A stretch of DNA of 64,000 nt from CAWUKT01 sp963923035 (GTDB lineage: Bacteria > Bacteroidota > Bacteroidia > J057 > JADKCL01): positions 93,459 to 157,458 of the forward strand of contig CAWUKT010000005.1 of assembly GCA_963923035.1 (NCBI GenBank), read 5' to 3'. The notes below the pieces were generated by a model. The model was not told where the DNA came from and did no database searches. It saw only the letters and a list, made by a program, of their open reading frames with translations. This document shows, piece by piece, positions 1 to 9,099 of the stretch. A program made the position numbers and the translations under genes. Numbering within the stretch: position 1 is the first letter of the stretch; every line of letters starts with the position of its first letter.

Positions 1-2
1 AG

Positions 3-959
3 GTCAAGAAAAGCAAAACCGATGTGCAAACGTACTATTTGAATGCCGAAAGCTACTTGATCGAAGCGGTGAGCGAAACGAGTGAGGATCCCAAGTGGAA
101 AGGGAGCGTTTTCACGACCTATTTCAAAGACTTTCGCTCCGTAGATGGGCTGCAATTCCCCTTCGCATGGGGACTTCAGGTGGATGAAAAAGGACCCAAA
201 TGGAGAGACGTCCTGGACGTGGAATTGAATCCAGCGTTTTATCCCGGCACCTTTGATTTTCCCACTTCCGGAGGCCCTGACAACTCGAAAGCACTTCTTC
301 GCCAACTCCAAAAAGATGCCCAGGATTTGGAATTCGACCGCTATACTTTCATTCAAACCACCATTCGCTTCCAGAAAGATGGCTCTCCCCGCGACACCAG
401 CACCTGGCACGAAGCCCTCCTGTTTCCCGACCGCTTCCGCATTGATTTTGGCCCGCTGGAGAACAAAACTGCCGTGATTTACCGCAACGACAGCTCTTTC
501 TTCTTCCGCAAAGGTGAACTCATGCGTTCCGGCCCGGAATACAACGAATTGTTGCTGTTGGAGGGCGGGGTCGCTACCTATTCGTATGATACCCTGGTGG
601 CGCGGATGGAACGCTTTGGCTATGACCTGGACAAATTCCACCTGAATCACTTCCATGGCGAGCCCGTGTATGTGATTGGGGCTGAGCCCGGCGATCTGGA
701 AAGCAAACAAGTTTGGCTGCACCGAAATTTGCTGGCCACTGTCCGGCGGCTGGATCCGGCGGAAGAAGGGCCTTTCGTCGAAGTCGTATTCGACGATTTT
801 GTGTCCCAGGGCGGCGCCTGGATCGAGACTTGGGTGGAATTCTACCTGGACGGCCAATTGTACCAGACAGAGCGTTACAATGACATCGATACCAAAGCGG
901 ACGTGAAGGAGATTTTATTTGATCCGAACCAGTTTGGGGAGTGGCATTGGGCGGAATAA
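3..959 (+). CDS. LolA-like repeat protein, 5' end outside the window
   Basis: The reading frame is open to the left edge, so the gene is truncated at its 5' end; the in-frame GTG at 24 lies within an ongoing beta-rich pattern and is unlikely to be the true start. The first about 60 residues (YYLNAESYLI, then FRSVDGLQFPF) look like the end of one outer-membrane lipoprotein carrier (LolA/LolB-type) half-barrel. A second copy follows, from about residue 85 to 300 of the visible part (FDRYTFIQTTIRFQKDGS, later VEVVFDDFVSQGGAWIETW). Such tandem lipoprotein-carrier-like folds occur in periplasmic proteins that bind lipids or lipoproteins. The ligand cannot be told from the sequence. The gene converges on the LodB-like gene with a 5-base gap. 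Confidence 0.7.
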   Translation, partial: VKKSKTDVQTYYLNAESYLIEAVSETSEDPKWKGSVFTTYFKDFRSVDGLQFPFAWGLQVDEKGPKWRDVLDVELNPAFYPGTFDFPTSGGPDNSKALLRQLQKDAQDLEFDRYTFIQTTIRFQKDGSPRDTSTWHEALLFPDRFRIDFGPLENKTAVIYRNDSSFFFRKGELMRSGPEYNELLLLEGGVATYSYDTLVARMERFGYDLDKFHLNHFHGEPVYVIGAEPGDLESKQVWLHRNLLATVRRLDPAEEGPFVEVVFDDFVSQGGAWIETWVEFYLDGQLYQTERYNDIDTKADVKEILFDPNQFGEWHWAE

Positions 960-964
960 GAGCA

Positions 965-2035
965 TCAGGACGAAAAACGACGTTGCCAAAAGGGATGGGT
1001 ACGGTAACGGGATTCGGTTTGGTAGTAGTTGAGGCGGTTGGCGGAGAAATGGTCCCATACCCGGTCCAAATCTTGTCCCAAGACGGTCGCAGCGGTGGAT
1101 TCGTCTTCGACCAAGGCCTGTCCGGCCCGTAAACCGCCGTACAAGGCAGTCATGATGCCTTGGGAGGACAAGGGGTCAAAACTCACGGCGGCATCTCCCA
1201 CGGCCAGCCAGTGGTCGCCGCCCGCGAGGCTCAGCCGAGCACTCCGGGCATCCGCCGATTGCGGAGTCCCCTCCCCCACATAATCATATTCCTGCAACTT
1301 CGCCCCGACCATCTGTGTGTCTGCCAGCAACGCATTGAATCCTTCCTGTGATTGAACCTGCTTGACGACCGGCAAATCGGCATCGGTGAAAAAGTATACC
1401 AGGCGCTGCCCCGTGGGCAGCAACGCATTGTACCACCAGCCTTCCGGATGGGACTCGATCAGGCTTGATCCGTAGCGGTCTCCGGCTTTGCCGGGTCGAT
1501 AGCTTTGAAAGAAAGCCACCAAGCGGTCGCTGTCCTGACGGGACGCGCCCATCTGACGGGCAAGACGGGCCGGGCGGCCCGTCGCATCCACCCACCATCG
1601 GCACTCCACCTTTGCGCCACTCCGCATCTTCAATTTCCATTTCCCCGGCTCCCCTTCTACCCGCTCCACAAATCCCGACATTGCCTTTGCCCCCACTTCT
1701 TCCGCTTTTCCCCGCAACATCTCATCAAACAAACCCCGGTCAAGGTGCCACCCATGCCCATCGATGGACTGCATGAAATCCCGGCTTTGGACCTCCGATT
1801 GTCCCCATAAAAAATCGTTTCCGTACGAAGGAAGATGGTCTTGGGCCAAAAAGGCATCCCATACCTGGAGGTCCACCAGAATGCGTTTGGCAGCGGGAAT
1901 CAATCCTTCCCCGGGCTTGATCCGGGAAGTACGTCCCGCGTCAACGAGCGAGACAGCCCGGCCGTGGGCCGCCAAATACAAAGCGAGGGAGGACCCAGCT
2001 GGCCCTCCCCCTATGATAGCAATATCAGTCTTCAT
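965..2035 (-). CDS. lodB: LodB-like FAD-dependent oxidoreductase (CTQ maturation)
   Basis: Flavoprotein of 356 residues, in the tryptophan-halogenase/geranylgeranyl-reductase superfamily. The N-terminus carries a Rossmann dinucleotide-binding motif (IAIIGGGPAGSSLALYLA, residues 5-22). A second FAD motif, GDAAVSFDPLSSQGIMTAL, lies near residue 276. Its start codon lies inside the 3' end of the LodA-like gene (11-base overlap), so the two are translationally coupled. In the characterised Marinomonas system LodB is needed to form the cysteine tryptophylquinone cofactor of LodA, and the same role is inferred here from family and neighbourhood. A free-standing halogenase or hydroxylase is the alternative, but the LodA partner makes it unlikely. 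Confidence 0.85.
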   Translation of the reverse strand: MKTDIAIIGGGPAGSSLALYLAAHGRAVSLVDAGRTSRIKPGEGLIPAAKRILVDLQVWDAFLAQDHLPSYGNDFLWGQSEVQSRDFMQSIDGHGWHLDRGLFDEMLRGKAEEVGAKAMSGFVERVEGEPGKWKLKMRSGAKVECRWWVDATGRPARLARQMGASRQDSDRLVAFFQSYRPGKAGDRYGSSLIESHPEGWWYNALLPTGQRLVYFFTDADLPVVKQVQSQEGFNALLADTQMVGAKLQEYDYVGEGTPQSADARSARLSLAGGDHWLAVGDAAVSFDPLSSQGIMTALYGGLRAGQALVEDESTAATVLGQDLDRVWDHFSANRLNYYQTESRYRTHPFWQRRFSS

Positions 2036-3986
2036 GGAAATTCTTCGCGAAGAAGGCTCCCCGTCCTACGCGGCCATCGGTTTCGCCCTGGAAATCAGGA
2101 ATCGAAGCCAAGCGCTCCAAGGCGCTGGCCAGACCCGCCTGCATGGAGGCCACCTGATCCTCAGTGAGCGTACCGTCCACTGGCGGAGCAAAGGGAACCG
2201 ATTCCACGTACATCTCCGCGGGGAAATCAGGATCATTCTCAAACCCTGGACGGATGGTGATCATGCCCAGGTCCCCAAACTGGCGGGTCATATTGTCGAT
2301 TTGTTCCAGGTAATACTTGCCCAGAACCCGGAACCAAGTCACGCGACGGTTATAGGCCCGGAGGCGTTCTTTCCGGGGCAAGGTCTCATCCATGACGATC
2401 TCATAATCACGCACGGACAAAACGTTATTGGGGACGGTAGCGGGCCAGAAAGTGGGAATATAGGGGTCGTATTCTGGTGTATATCCGGACCGACAACTCG
2501 AGGTATCTGTCTGCCACGGCACGGCCATCCAACGGGTCAGGTCGCCCGGACCATTCCAGAACACTTCCAGCGGAGTGACCGAAGCCGCACCGGACTGGAA
2601 TGGGGCCGGGTCGAGGAATTCACCCCACACCGGCTCGGGATTGTGGACCGAGCGTTTCCGAATTCGGAAAAAGGCATTGTACATCCCCGCCATCCGCATC
2701 GGCCAGGTCAACTCACAGCCAGGGTGGAAAGGCCCGCCCAAGCAATAATGCAAATTGGCTTTGGTGAGCATCTCAGTTTGTCCCTCTGCGGTTGGGATCT
2801 CATGGAGCTGCTGGGGTTCGGTGAAATTGGGATCATAGTCATCCTCAAAATTCCCTTTCATCCACTGTTCGAGGTAATAATAAATCGTGGTGGTAACGGA
2901 GAAATAGGCATTGGGAGTATTGGCGCCCACGTTGTCGCCATAGAACCAGGGCCAAGCACTGCAGTCTACCTTTTTGCCATTGGGGACGCGGAAATAATGA
3001 AAAATGATCCGTCGCGCCTCTTGATAGGGGTCGTCGGTGATGTTTCCGCACTCGTCTTTCCATATCGTCGACAATTTCCGGAGGAGGCTCTCGTCAGTGA
3101 AATCATAATTCTGCCTGTACCCAAAGGTCTCAAAAAAGCCTTTGTTGAGCCATTGCATCTGGGAGAACTGCTGGAGAATGGGCAGGATGTCCAATTGAAA
3201 GGAAGGTGTATCCTTGCGCTTGGCATACATCCCCGCCGAGCCGGTACTGGGCGCATCCATCGTATTGAAGATGAGGTCATACATGGTCTGGATGCCGACC
3301 AGGTCGGGCGCATAGTTCGGTGGCGCGGTCACCACCCAGGCCCCGGTGCATTCCAGTTCCTGGTTGTCATAGATGACCTTGGCCTCGACGGGCCCGTCGG
3401 AGACATCGTCGTGCCAGCCGTCGTTGTTCGCGAAGGTCGTGGGCGGATTGTTGGGCCAGGGAGAATTGGAGACGCCGTGGCCGCCAAGGAACAGCAACCG
3501 GCCTTTGTCGTCGGTTTTCAATTCGCCCAGGTAGACTTCCTGGCCCAGAAAATGGCCGTCGTCGAAGGCATATTCATCGCCCCCGGCATTGTTTCCCGAA
3601 ATCGTTTTCGGGGTGGGTTTGATCATCAGGGACTCGCGGTCCTTGATGTTGAAATTGCGGAGCCGGACCGGCACCGCTTCGGGGATGTCCATCGCCGTTT
3701 CGAACTCGTACCAAGCTGCCTTTTTATTGGCGACTTCGACGGTCCATGAAATGCTGGCATTGTCGGAATTCAGTTCTTTGACGGGAATCCCCTCGGCATT
3801 GAGCCCGTAGATGCGGAACCGCGCCGCCTGGCGCTTGATGGCCCCGGTGGCGTCCTTGTAGTGACTGATGGGAAGTTTAGAGGGAGCGGTGACCTCCGGC
3901 CCAATATAAAATTCGTTCTTGCTATTGCCCACACGGGCAATGCCAATGGGCGGGTATATTGCCGCCTTCACAATTCTGGTGTCCAT
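2025..3986 (-). CDS. lodA: LodA/GoxA-like cysteine tryptophylquinone (CTQ) oxidase
   Basis: Protein of 653 residues matching the LodA family (L-lysine 6-oxidase, glycine oxidase and relatives), which oxidises amino-acid amines and releases ammonia and hydrogen peroxide. The N-terminus has the family opening YPPIGIARVGNS (about residues 12-23). The family block GGPFHPGCELTW follows near residue 425. The segment WQTDTSSC (about 491-498), followed by FWPATVPNN (about 513-521), supplies the Asp-x3-Cys and the Trp expected to form and surround the CTQ cross-link: candidate Asp494, Cys498 and Trp514. These positions are my reading, not an alignment. No classical signal peptide is visible, as in other LodA proteins. 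The substrate is unknown. First gene of a two-gene operon with the LodB-like flavoprotein. Confidence 0.88.
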   Translation of the reverse strand: MDTRIVKAAIYPPIGIARVGNSKNEFYIGPEVTAPSKLPISHYKDATGAIKRQAARFRIYGLNAEGIPVKELNSDNASISWTVEVANKKAAWYEFETAMDIPEAVPVRLRNFNIKDRESLMIKPTPKTISGNNAGGDEYAFDDGHFLGQEVYLGELKTDDKGRLLFLGGHGVSNSPWPNNPPTTFANNDGWHDDVSDGPVEAKVIYDNQELECTGAWVVTAPPNYAPDLVGIQTMYDLIFNTMDAPSTGSAGMYAKRKDTPSFQLDILPILQQFSQMQWLNKGFFETFGYRQNYDFTDESLLRKLSTIWKDECGNITDDPYQEARRIIFHYFRVPNGKKVDCSAWPWFYGDNVGANTPNAYFSVTTTIYYYLEQWMKGNFEDDYDPNFTEPQQLHEIPTAEGQTEMLTKANLHYCLGGPFHPGCELTWPMRMAGMYNAFFRIRKRSVHNPEPVWGEFLDPAPFQSGAASVTPLEVFWNGPGDLTRWMAVPWQTDTSSCRSGYTPEYDPYIPTFWPATVPNNVLSVRDYEIVMDETLPRKERLRAYNRRVTWFRVLGKYYLEQIDNMTRQFGDLGMITIRPGFENDPDFPAEMYVESVPFAPPVDGTLTEDQVASMQAGLASALERLASIPDFQGETDGRVGRGAFFAKNFHED

Positions 3987-4146
3987 ATTTTACTGATAAA
4001 AGCCTAAAAAAAACCTTCGGTATCCATCCGAATCAATGGAATTTACCAAAAAACTCCGCCCTTAGCAATTCTTCAAATGCTCCTTTTCCCTTTGTCCCCC
4101 TCCATTCCCCGTCTTTTTCCGCTCCTCCATCCTTCCTAAAATCTCC

Positions 4147-4154
4147 TATCTTTG
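4147..4154 (+). promoter_or_regulatory. Candidate Bacteroidota -7 promoter element
   Basis: TATCTTTG fits TAnnTTTG and lies 19 bases before the ATG of the NamZ-like lipoprotein gene. No TTG is seen at the expected -33 position, so this is a half-site only. Confidence 0.4.
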
Positions 4155-4173
4155 CCCCCAAACCCAAGCTGAT

Positions 4174-5529
4174 ATGAAAGCCACCAAGTTCGTCCTGCTC
4201 TTTCTCGCCCTGATGTGGGGATTCACGGCGTGTGATAGCGATACGGTACAACCCAACAATACGCCTGCTTCCGCTACCGGATTGGAAAGTCTCAAGGGCG
4301 ATGCGCCAATGGGGGATCCGGTCGTCACCGGGGCTGAGTCTCTGATCAAGGACCGCCTGTCCCTGATCAAAGGAACCCGGGTTGGAATCGTGGCCAACCA
4401 AACCAGCCTCGTATTCGGAGGCGTCCATTTGGTGGATACCCTCAAGGCCCTTGGAATCAACATCACCAAGGTATTTGCGCCGGAGCATGGATTCCGGGGG
4501 GATCACGATGCGGGAGCGGCCGTCAAGGACAGCAAAGACACCAAGACCGGGATTCCGATTGTGTCGCTGTACGGAAAAAACAAGAAGCCCAGTGCCGCCC
4601 AATTGGCCGATGTCGACCTGGTGTTGTTTGATATTCAGGATGTTGGAGCGCGGTTCTATACCTATATATCGACTTTGGCGTATGTGATGGAGGCTTGCGG
4701 GGAACAAAAGAAATCGGTCATTGTGTTGGACCGCCCGAATCCGAATGGCTGGTATGTGGAAGGGCCGGTATTGGAAAAGGGAATGGAATCCTTTGTGGGA
4801 ATGCACCGGGTGCCGATCGTCCACGGGATGACCGTGGGGGAATACGCGAATATGGTGAACGGCGAAGGTTGGCTCTCCAATGGAGTCCGCTGCATCCTCG
4901 AAATCATTCCCTGTGTCAACTACAACCACAATATGAAATGGGAAGACACCCAACTGAATTGGGTTGCCCCCTCCCCCAACCTGCCCACGCCCAACAGCGC
5001 TTACCTGTATCCGGTCCTCTGCTGGATGGAAGGCATGCCCGTGAGTGTGGGACGCGGCACCGATCAACCGTTTGAGTTGTTTGGTGCGCCCTGGCACGAA
5101 GGCTACCGCTACCAGGTGCGCAAGGATTCCGTCATGGAAGACGGCGGCGGTGGATTCCAGAATTTTGGATTGGAATTTGAATATGTGCGGTTCACTCCCC
5201 GCTCAATCCCCGGCAAATCCGCCAATCCCAAGTTCAAAGGCAAAGAATGCTACGGGGCCCGCCCCACCAACCGCGTCGACGGTACCAGCCTGTTCAAGGC
5301 CGGATTGGCCCTGCTGAAGAACTTCCAAACGGAAACGGGCAATGTGGACTTTTCCAAGCCCCTGTTCACCTCCTTTTTTCCCAAACTCGTCGGCACCAAG
5401 AAACTCGCCGAGCAGGTCAAAGCCGGAGCTTCAGAAGAAGAAATCTGGGAGTCCTGGCAGGCAGACTTGGGCAAATTCAAGGCCACCCGCGCGAAGTACC
5501 TGCTTTACGACGATTTTGGCCAGGAATAG
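4174..5529 (+). CDS. NamZ-like exo-beta-N-acetylmuramidase lipoprotein (DUF1343, GH171)
   Basis: Lipoprotein of 451 residues. A signal peptide ends in a lipobox with Cys20 (WGFTAC), so it should be anchored to the inner or outer membrane facing the periplasm. The body is a clear DUF1343 protein: VGIVANQTSLV (about 70-80), FAPEHGFRGDHDAGAAV (about 103-119), SLYGKNKKPS, LVLFDIQDVGARFYTYISTL (about 150-169) and VLDRPNPNG. The family's characterised member, NamZ (YbbC of Bacillus subtilis), removes terminal MurNAc from peptidoglycan fragments. Recycling of wall fragments is therefore the likely role. No other amino-sugar recycling genes sit next to it. A hairpin terminator follows the stop. Confidence 0.85.
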   Translation: MKATKFVLLFLALMWGFTACDSDTVQPNNTPASATGLESLKGDAPMGDPVVTGAESLIKDRLSLIKGTRVGIVANQTSLVFGGVHLVDTLKALGINITKVFAPEHGFRGDHDAGAAVKDSKDTKTGIPIVSLYGKNKKPSAAQLADVDLVLFDIQDVGARFYTYISTLAYVMEACGEQKKSVIVLDRPNPNGWYVEGPVLEKGMESFVGMHRVPIVHGMTVGEYANMVNGEGWLSNGVRCILEIIPCVNYNHNMKWEDTQLNWVAPSPNLPTPNSAYLYPVLCWMEGMPVSVGRGTDQPFELFGAPWHEGYRYQVRKDSVMEDGGGGFQNFGLEFEYVRFTPRSIPGKSANPKFKGKECYGARPTNRVDGTSLFKAGLALLKNFQTETGNVDFSKPLFTSFFPKLVGTKKLAEQVKAGASEEEIWESWQADLGKFKATRAKYLLYDDFGQE

Positions 5530-5531
5530 AA

Positions 5532-5560
5532 AAGGGGGCTTCCGCCCCCTCTATTTGCAA
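5532..5560 (+). terminator. Rho-independent-like terminator after the NamZ-like gene
   Basis: Perfect 7-bp stem AGGGGGC/GCCCCCT (5533-5550) with a TTCC loop, followed by CTATTTGCAAATTT. It lies 3 bases after the stop codon, between two convergent genes. Confidence 0.7.
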
Positions 5561-5580
5561 ATTTACTTATTGGCTTAGTC

Positions 5581-6387
5581 TTACGGCGTCGGGATGATGA
5601 TCGAAGCCGTATCGGCGATGAAGACATTGAACAGTCCGAGCGCGCCGCCCTGAATGTTCGTATTCGGATTGGCGGGTGCCGCCGTACTGCCGCCTCCCTG
5701 GCTTACCGTGATGTCCACCAAGGTGCTGTAATACTCGAAAGCGGCCCCGGGAATACTTTCCATGATGACCTGAACGTCTTCGCCGACGTCGTAGAAGTAC
5801 CCGAACATCGGGTAATTCACGTATTGGCCATCCGAAAGGATGTCCTCTTCCACGATGATATCATCGGGAGCGTCCAACAGTTCGCCGTTCCGAATGATCT
5901 TCACCCGGATGAAATTCTTCTCGCCTCCCGGCTCCTGGAAATTGATGGACACCAGGGTGCCGCCATCAAAGAAGGAATTGGGTTCGAAGAATTCGGTGCT
6001 CAAGGAGTCAATCGGCACCGGAGTGGGGACGATTTCCTCGGCAAAATGGGTCTCACCGCCATCAACCACATCCAATCGGACGCGTTGGCTGGGCATGACG
6101 GTCACGGGCAGACGGTAAATACCATTTCCTTCGTTGGGAACCGGAATTGCGTTCCCGTTGACGGAGAGGGTGACCACCGCGTCATTGACCCTGACCGGCT
6201 GGTCATTGTCGAAATAGGAACCGGTCCGGGACAGGTTCACCACGAGTTCATCCAGGCCCACATTCAGATTGGCTTCAATCACCAATTGGGGGTTGGCCTC
6301 GTTCAGGTCAACTTCGATGACCTCTTCGCAACGGCTCAGGAACATTCCCAAACCGATCAGCAATACGAATTGAATATATTTTTTCAT
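5581..6387 (-). CDS. DUF4249 family lipoprotein, partner of the TonB receptor
   Basis: The ATG at 6387 is chosen over an upstream ATG at 6411 because it opens directly on a lipoprotein signal (MKKYIQFVLLIGLG, lipobox LSRC with Cys20) and removes an overlap with the receptor gene. About 268 residues. After the anchor comes IEVDLNEANPQLVIEANLNVG, the typical opening of DUF4249 proteins, then beta-sandwich-like sequence. DUF4249 lipoproteins are regularly encoded directly downstream of TonB-dependent receptors in Bacteroidota and are thought to act as surface-exposed substrate-binding or lid subunits. The 7-base gap to the receptor stop supports cotranscription. The ligand is unknown. Confidence 0.85.
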   Translation of the reverse strand: MKKYIQFVLLIGLGMFLSRCEEVIEVDLNEANPQLVIEANLNVGLDELVVNLSRTGSYFDNDQPVRVNDAVVTLSVNGNAIPVPNEGNGIYRLPVTVMPSQRVRLDVVDGGETHFAEEIVPTPVPIDSLSTEFFEPNSFFDGGTLVSINFQEPGGEKNFIRVKIIRNGELLDAPDDIIVEEDILSDGQYVNYPMFGYFYDVGEDVQVIMESIPGAAFEYYSTLVDITVSQGGGSTAAPANPNTNIQGGALGLFNVFIADTASIIIPTP

Positions 6388-6394
6388 CGGTTGA

Positions 6395-8710
6395 TTAGAA
6401 TTCAAAGTCATACGAAATAGAAGGAACTTGTCTGAACAGGGCCAGTCGTACGGCCTCGGTATTTCCCATGTCGTTCTCCTGGAAGCTGATCGTGAACGGA
6501 TTTTGGCGTCCGTAGACGTTGAAGCAGGATACGTTCAGCATGGACTTCCACTTGGGATTGTCGTTGAGGCGGAAGGTCACCCCGACGTCCATCCGGTGGT
6601 AATCGGGCACCCGGTACCCATTTCGCTCGGTATAGTACGGCACGGTAATGCCATCGATTTCATAGCTGCCGGAGGGGAAGGTAACGGCTTCGCCGCTGTA
6701 ATAGACGAAGTTGCCACTAACAGTGATCCGCGGAGTAACTTCGTAGATCAGCGTCAGGCTGACATCATGGGGACGGTCCTGACGGGCGCGGAATTCTTCG
6801 CCGCCATTGATGGCGTCAAAGGTCCGCAAGGAGCGGGACAATGTATAGCTGGCCCAACCGGTCAGTTTGCCCTTCGTCTTCCGCACCAGGAATTCCAATC
6901 CGTAAGCACGGCCTTCGCCAAAGACCAGCTCCGATTCCACCGTATTGTTCAGGATGAGATCAGCGCCATTTTTGTAGTCAATCTGGTTCTGCAACCACTT
7001 GTAATATCCTTCCACCGAGAACTCAAACATGTTCTCCTTGAAGTTCCGGAAATAGCCTACTGCCACCTGATCGGCGATCTGGGGCTTCACGATATTGCTG
7101 GTCGGCACGTAAACGTCCGTGGGAGACGTCGAAACCGAGTTGCTCAACAGGTGAAGGTACTGGAAGTTCCGGTTGTAGGAGCCCTTGAGTGAGCTCTTGT
7201 CGTCGAGCAGGTACCGGGTAGAAATCCGGGGCTCGAGTCCCTGGTTGAAGGCGATGGATTCCCAGCGGTCGTAGCGGGTCTCACTCGCGATTTCCCCTTC
7301 TTCGTCAAAGGTATACGCGACGCCATCGCCAATATTGTTGAACAGGGACCAGCGCAGGCCGGCTCCGATATTGAGGCGGTTGTTGACCTTCCACTCATCC
7401 TGCACGTAAAGGGCGCCTTCGAGGGCGTAGCGGGAATCAATGACCGGGGGGGTAATCGTAACCTCAGAACCTACCTCCAACTGTCCGGGGACAAAGTTGT
7501 GGTGGATCAATTGGCCTCCGAAGCGGACCTGGTGATCGCTCGACGCAAACCAGGTAAAGTCTTGTTTCAGGTTCCAGTCTTCGATCTGGCTGGAAAGACC
7601 AAATCCATTTTGGTCGTCGCCAATATTGAAGCTGTAATTGTAATTCGAGTAGATCAACGAGGTATTGGAGAACAGTTTCTCGTTGAAGAGGTGGTTCCAA
7701 CGCAGGGTCGCCGTCGAGTTCCCCCAATCGAAACCGAACTGATCGCCGAATTTGAACACATCCCGGCCAAAATAACCCGAGAGATAAATCCGGTTGTTGT
7801 CGTTGATTTTATAATTCGCTTTGGCGTTGAGGTCGTAGAAATAGAGCTGGGTTTGGTTCAGCGTCGTGTCCCGGGACAATTTCAGGAACAAGTCACCGTA
7901 GGTACGGCGACCGGAGACCATGACCGATCCCTTGTCTTTTACAAATGGAGTCTCCAGGGTCAGACGGCTCGAGATGATTCCGATCCCGCCTTTTCCGCTG
8001 AATTTCTTCAAGTTTCCGTCTTTCATCCGCACATCCATGACCGAACTGGCACGCCCTCCGTATTGGGCGGGGCCACCACCTTTGTACAAGGTCACATCCT
8101 TGATGGCATCACTGTTGAACACCGAGAAGAACCCAAGCAAGTGAGACGCATTGTAAACCGGCGCCTCATCCAACAGAATCAGGTTCTGGTCGGTGGCACC
8201 ACCCCGGACATAAAAGCCTGAGTTTCCGTCCCCCGCTGATTGGACTCCCGGCAGGAGCTGCATCGTCTTTAGGATGTCCCGTTCTCCAAACAAGACGGGA
8301 ATGGCCTCGATTTCTTTGGGATTGAGCTTCAAAACGCTCATCTCATTCGAGGTTACATTTTCATTGTCCAGTTTGGCGGTGATCTGAACGGTATCAATCG
8401 CCGTATTTTCCAGCGCCAATTCCATATTCAGGGTTTGGTCGGAAGTCAGCGAAACAGATTTTTCCACCACCTCAAATCCCACATAGCGAAAAACGACGGT
8501 ATAGTCGCCTTCGGGGATGGTGATGGAATAGTAACCGTACTCGTTGGTGAAAGCACCGGTGTTGGTCAGTTCTTTGATGAACACCGTCGCTCCAATCAGG
8601 TCTTCACCGTTGGAGCCGTCTTTGACGGTTCCGCTGATGGAGTACTTCTGGGCGGACAAGGAGCTGGCCCAGAGGAGTGTACATAAAATCAGGGTTAGTA
8701 GTCGATACAT
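6395..8710 (-). CDS. TonB-dependent outer-membrane receptor with CarboxypepD_reg-like domain
   Basis: The ATG at 8710 is chosen because it begins a signal peptide (MYRLLTLILCTLLWASSLSAQ); an ATG at 8755 would put 15 extra residues ahead of it. Mature order: carboxypeptidase-regulatory-like beta-sandwich (ISGTVKDGSNGEDLIGATVF, about 25-105), plug domain (LLPGVQSAGDGNSGFYVRGG and ILLDEAPVYNASHLLGFFS, about 150-245), then a beta-barrel to the C-terminal Phe (ISYDFEF). About 771 residues, in the normal range for receptors of this type. It should import a substrate across the outer membrane using TonB energy, together with the DUF4249 lipoprotein encoded next. No regulator or enzyme nearby reveals the substrate. 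Confidence 0.92.
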   Translation of the reverse strand: MYRLLTLILCTLLWASSLSAQKYSISGTVKDGSNGEDLIGATVFIKELTNTGAFTNEYGYYSITIPEGDYTVVFRYVGFEVVEKSVSLTSDQTLNMELALENTAIDTVQITAKLDNENVTSNEMSVLKLNPKEIEAIPVLFGERDILKTMQLLPGVQSAGDGNSGFYVRGGATDQNLILLDEAPVYNASHLLGFFSVFNSDAIKDVTLYKGGGPAQYGGRASSVMDVRMKDGNLKKFSGKGGIGIISSRLTLETPFVKDKGSVMVSGRRTYGDLFLKLSRDTTLNQTQLYFYDLNAKANYKINDNNRIYLSGYFGRDVFKFGDQFGFDWGNSTATLRWNHLFNEKLFSNTSLIYSNYNYSFNIGDDQNGFGLSSQIEDWNLKQDFTWFASSDHQVRFGGQLIHHNFVPGQLEVGSEVTITPPVIDSRYALEGALYVQDEWKVNNRLNIGAGLRWSLFNNIGDGVAYTFDEEGEIASETRYDRWESIAFNQGLEPRISTRYLLDDKSSLKGSYNRNFQYLHLLSNSVSTSPTDVYVPTSNIVKPQIADQVAVGYFRNFKENMFEFSVEGYYKWLQNQIDYKNGADLILNNTVESELVFGEGRAYGLEFLVRKTKGKLTGWASYTLSRSLRTFDAINGGEEFRARQDRPHDVSLTLIYEVTPRITVSGNFVYYSGEAVTFPSGSYEIDGITVPYYTERNGYRVPDYHRMDVGVTFRLNDNPKWKSMLNVSCFNVYGRQNPFTISFQENDMGNTEAVRLALFRQVPSISYDFEF

Positions 8711-8845
8711 AGCAAAATCATATAGTAGCCCGATAGGGACAAATAGACTGTGCAAACCTCGTCGAAAAGGAGGAAATAGCGTAGGTTAAAACAAGTGAAA
8801 GTGGAAAAAAGTTGGATGAAGCGGGCAAAAGTGGGGATGAAATAG

Positions 8846-8868
8846 AAACGCCCTCTTGCGAGGGCGTT

Positions 8869-8869
<1 letters not shown>
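8846..8869 (-). terminator. Terminator of tRNA-His
   Basis: Perfect 10-bp stem AAACGCCCTC/GAGGGCGTTT with a four-base loop. It begins right after the encoded CCA end of tRNA-His on the minus strand and is followed by a TTTCTATTTC tract. Confidence 0.8.
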
Positions 8870-8946
<77 letters not shown>

Positions 8947-8959
8947 ATTTGAAGGACTG

Positions 8960-8990
8960 CAAAGATAACTGCCTCCTTATTTTTTTTCAA
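8960..8990 (-). promoter_or_regulatory. Consensus Bacteroidota promoter for tRNA-His
   Basis: On the minus strand TTG (8990-8988) is followed after 20 bases by TATCTTTG (8967-8960), matching TTG-N19/21-TAnnTTTG. The expected start site is a few bases before the mature tRNA 5' end. Confidence 0.8.
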
Positions 8991-9099
8991 ACATTTTTTG
9001 CTCTCCCCTCTCCATTTTTTTTATTCCCCTCTCCACCAAACGCTTAAAATCAAATCCAGCCTCCATTTCCACTCCTGCGAACCCGTCCCGAACGCACAT

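Noticed and set aside
1764..3749. 661-codon + strand frame opposite the LodA gene
   Set aside because: Antisense shadow of a well-matched LodA gene with no protein-like pattern.
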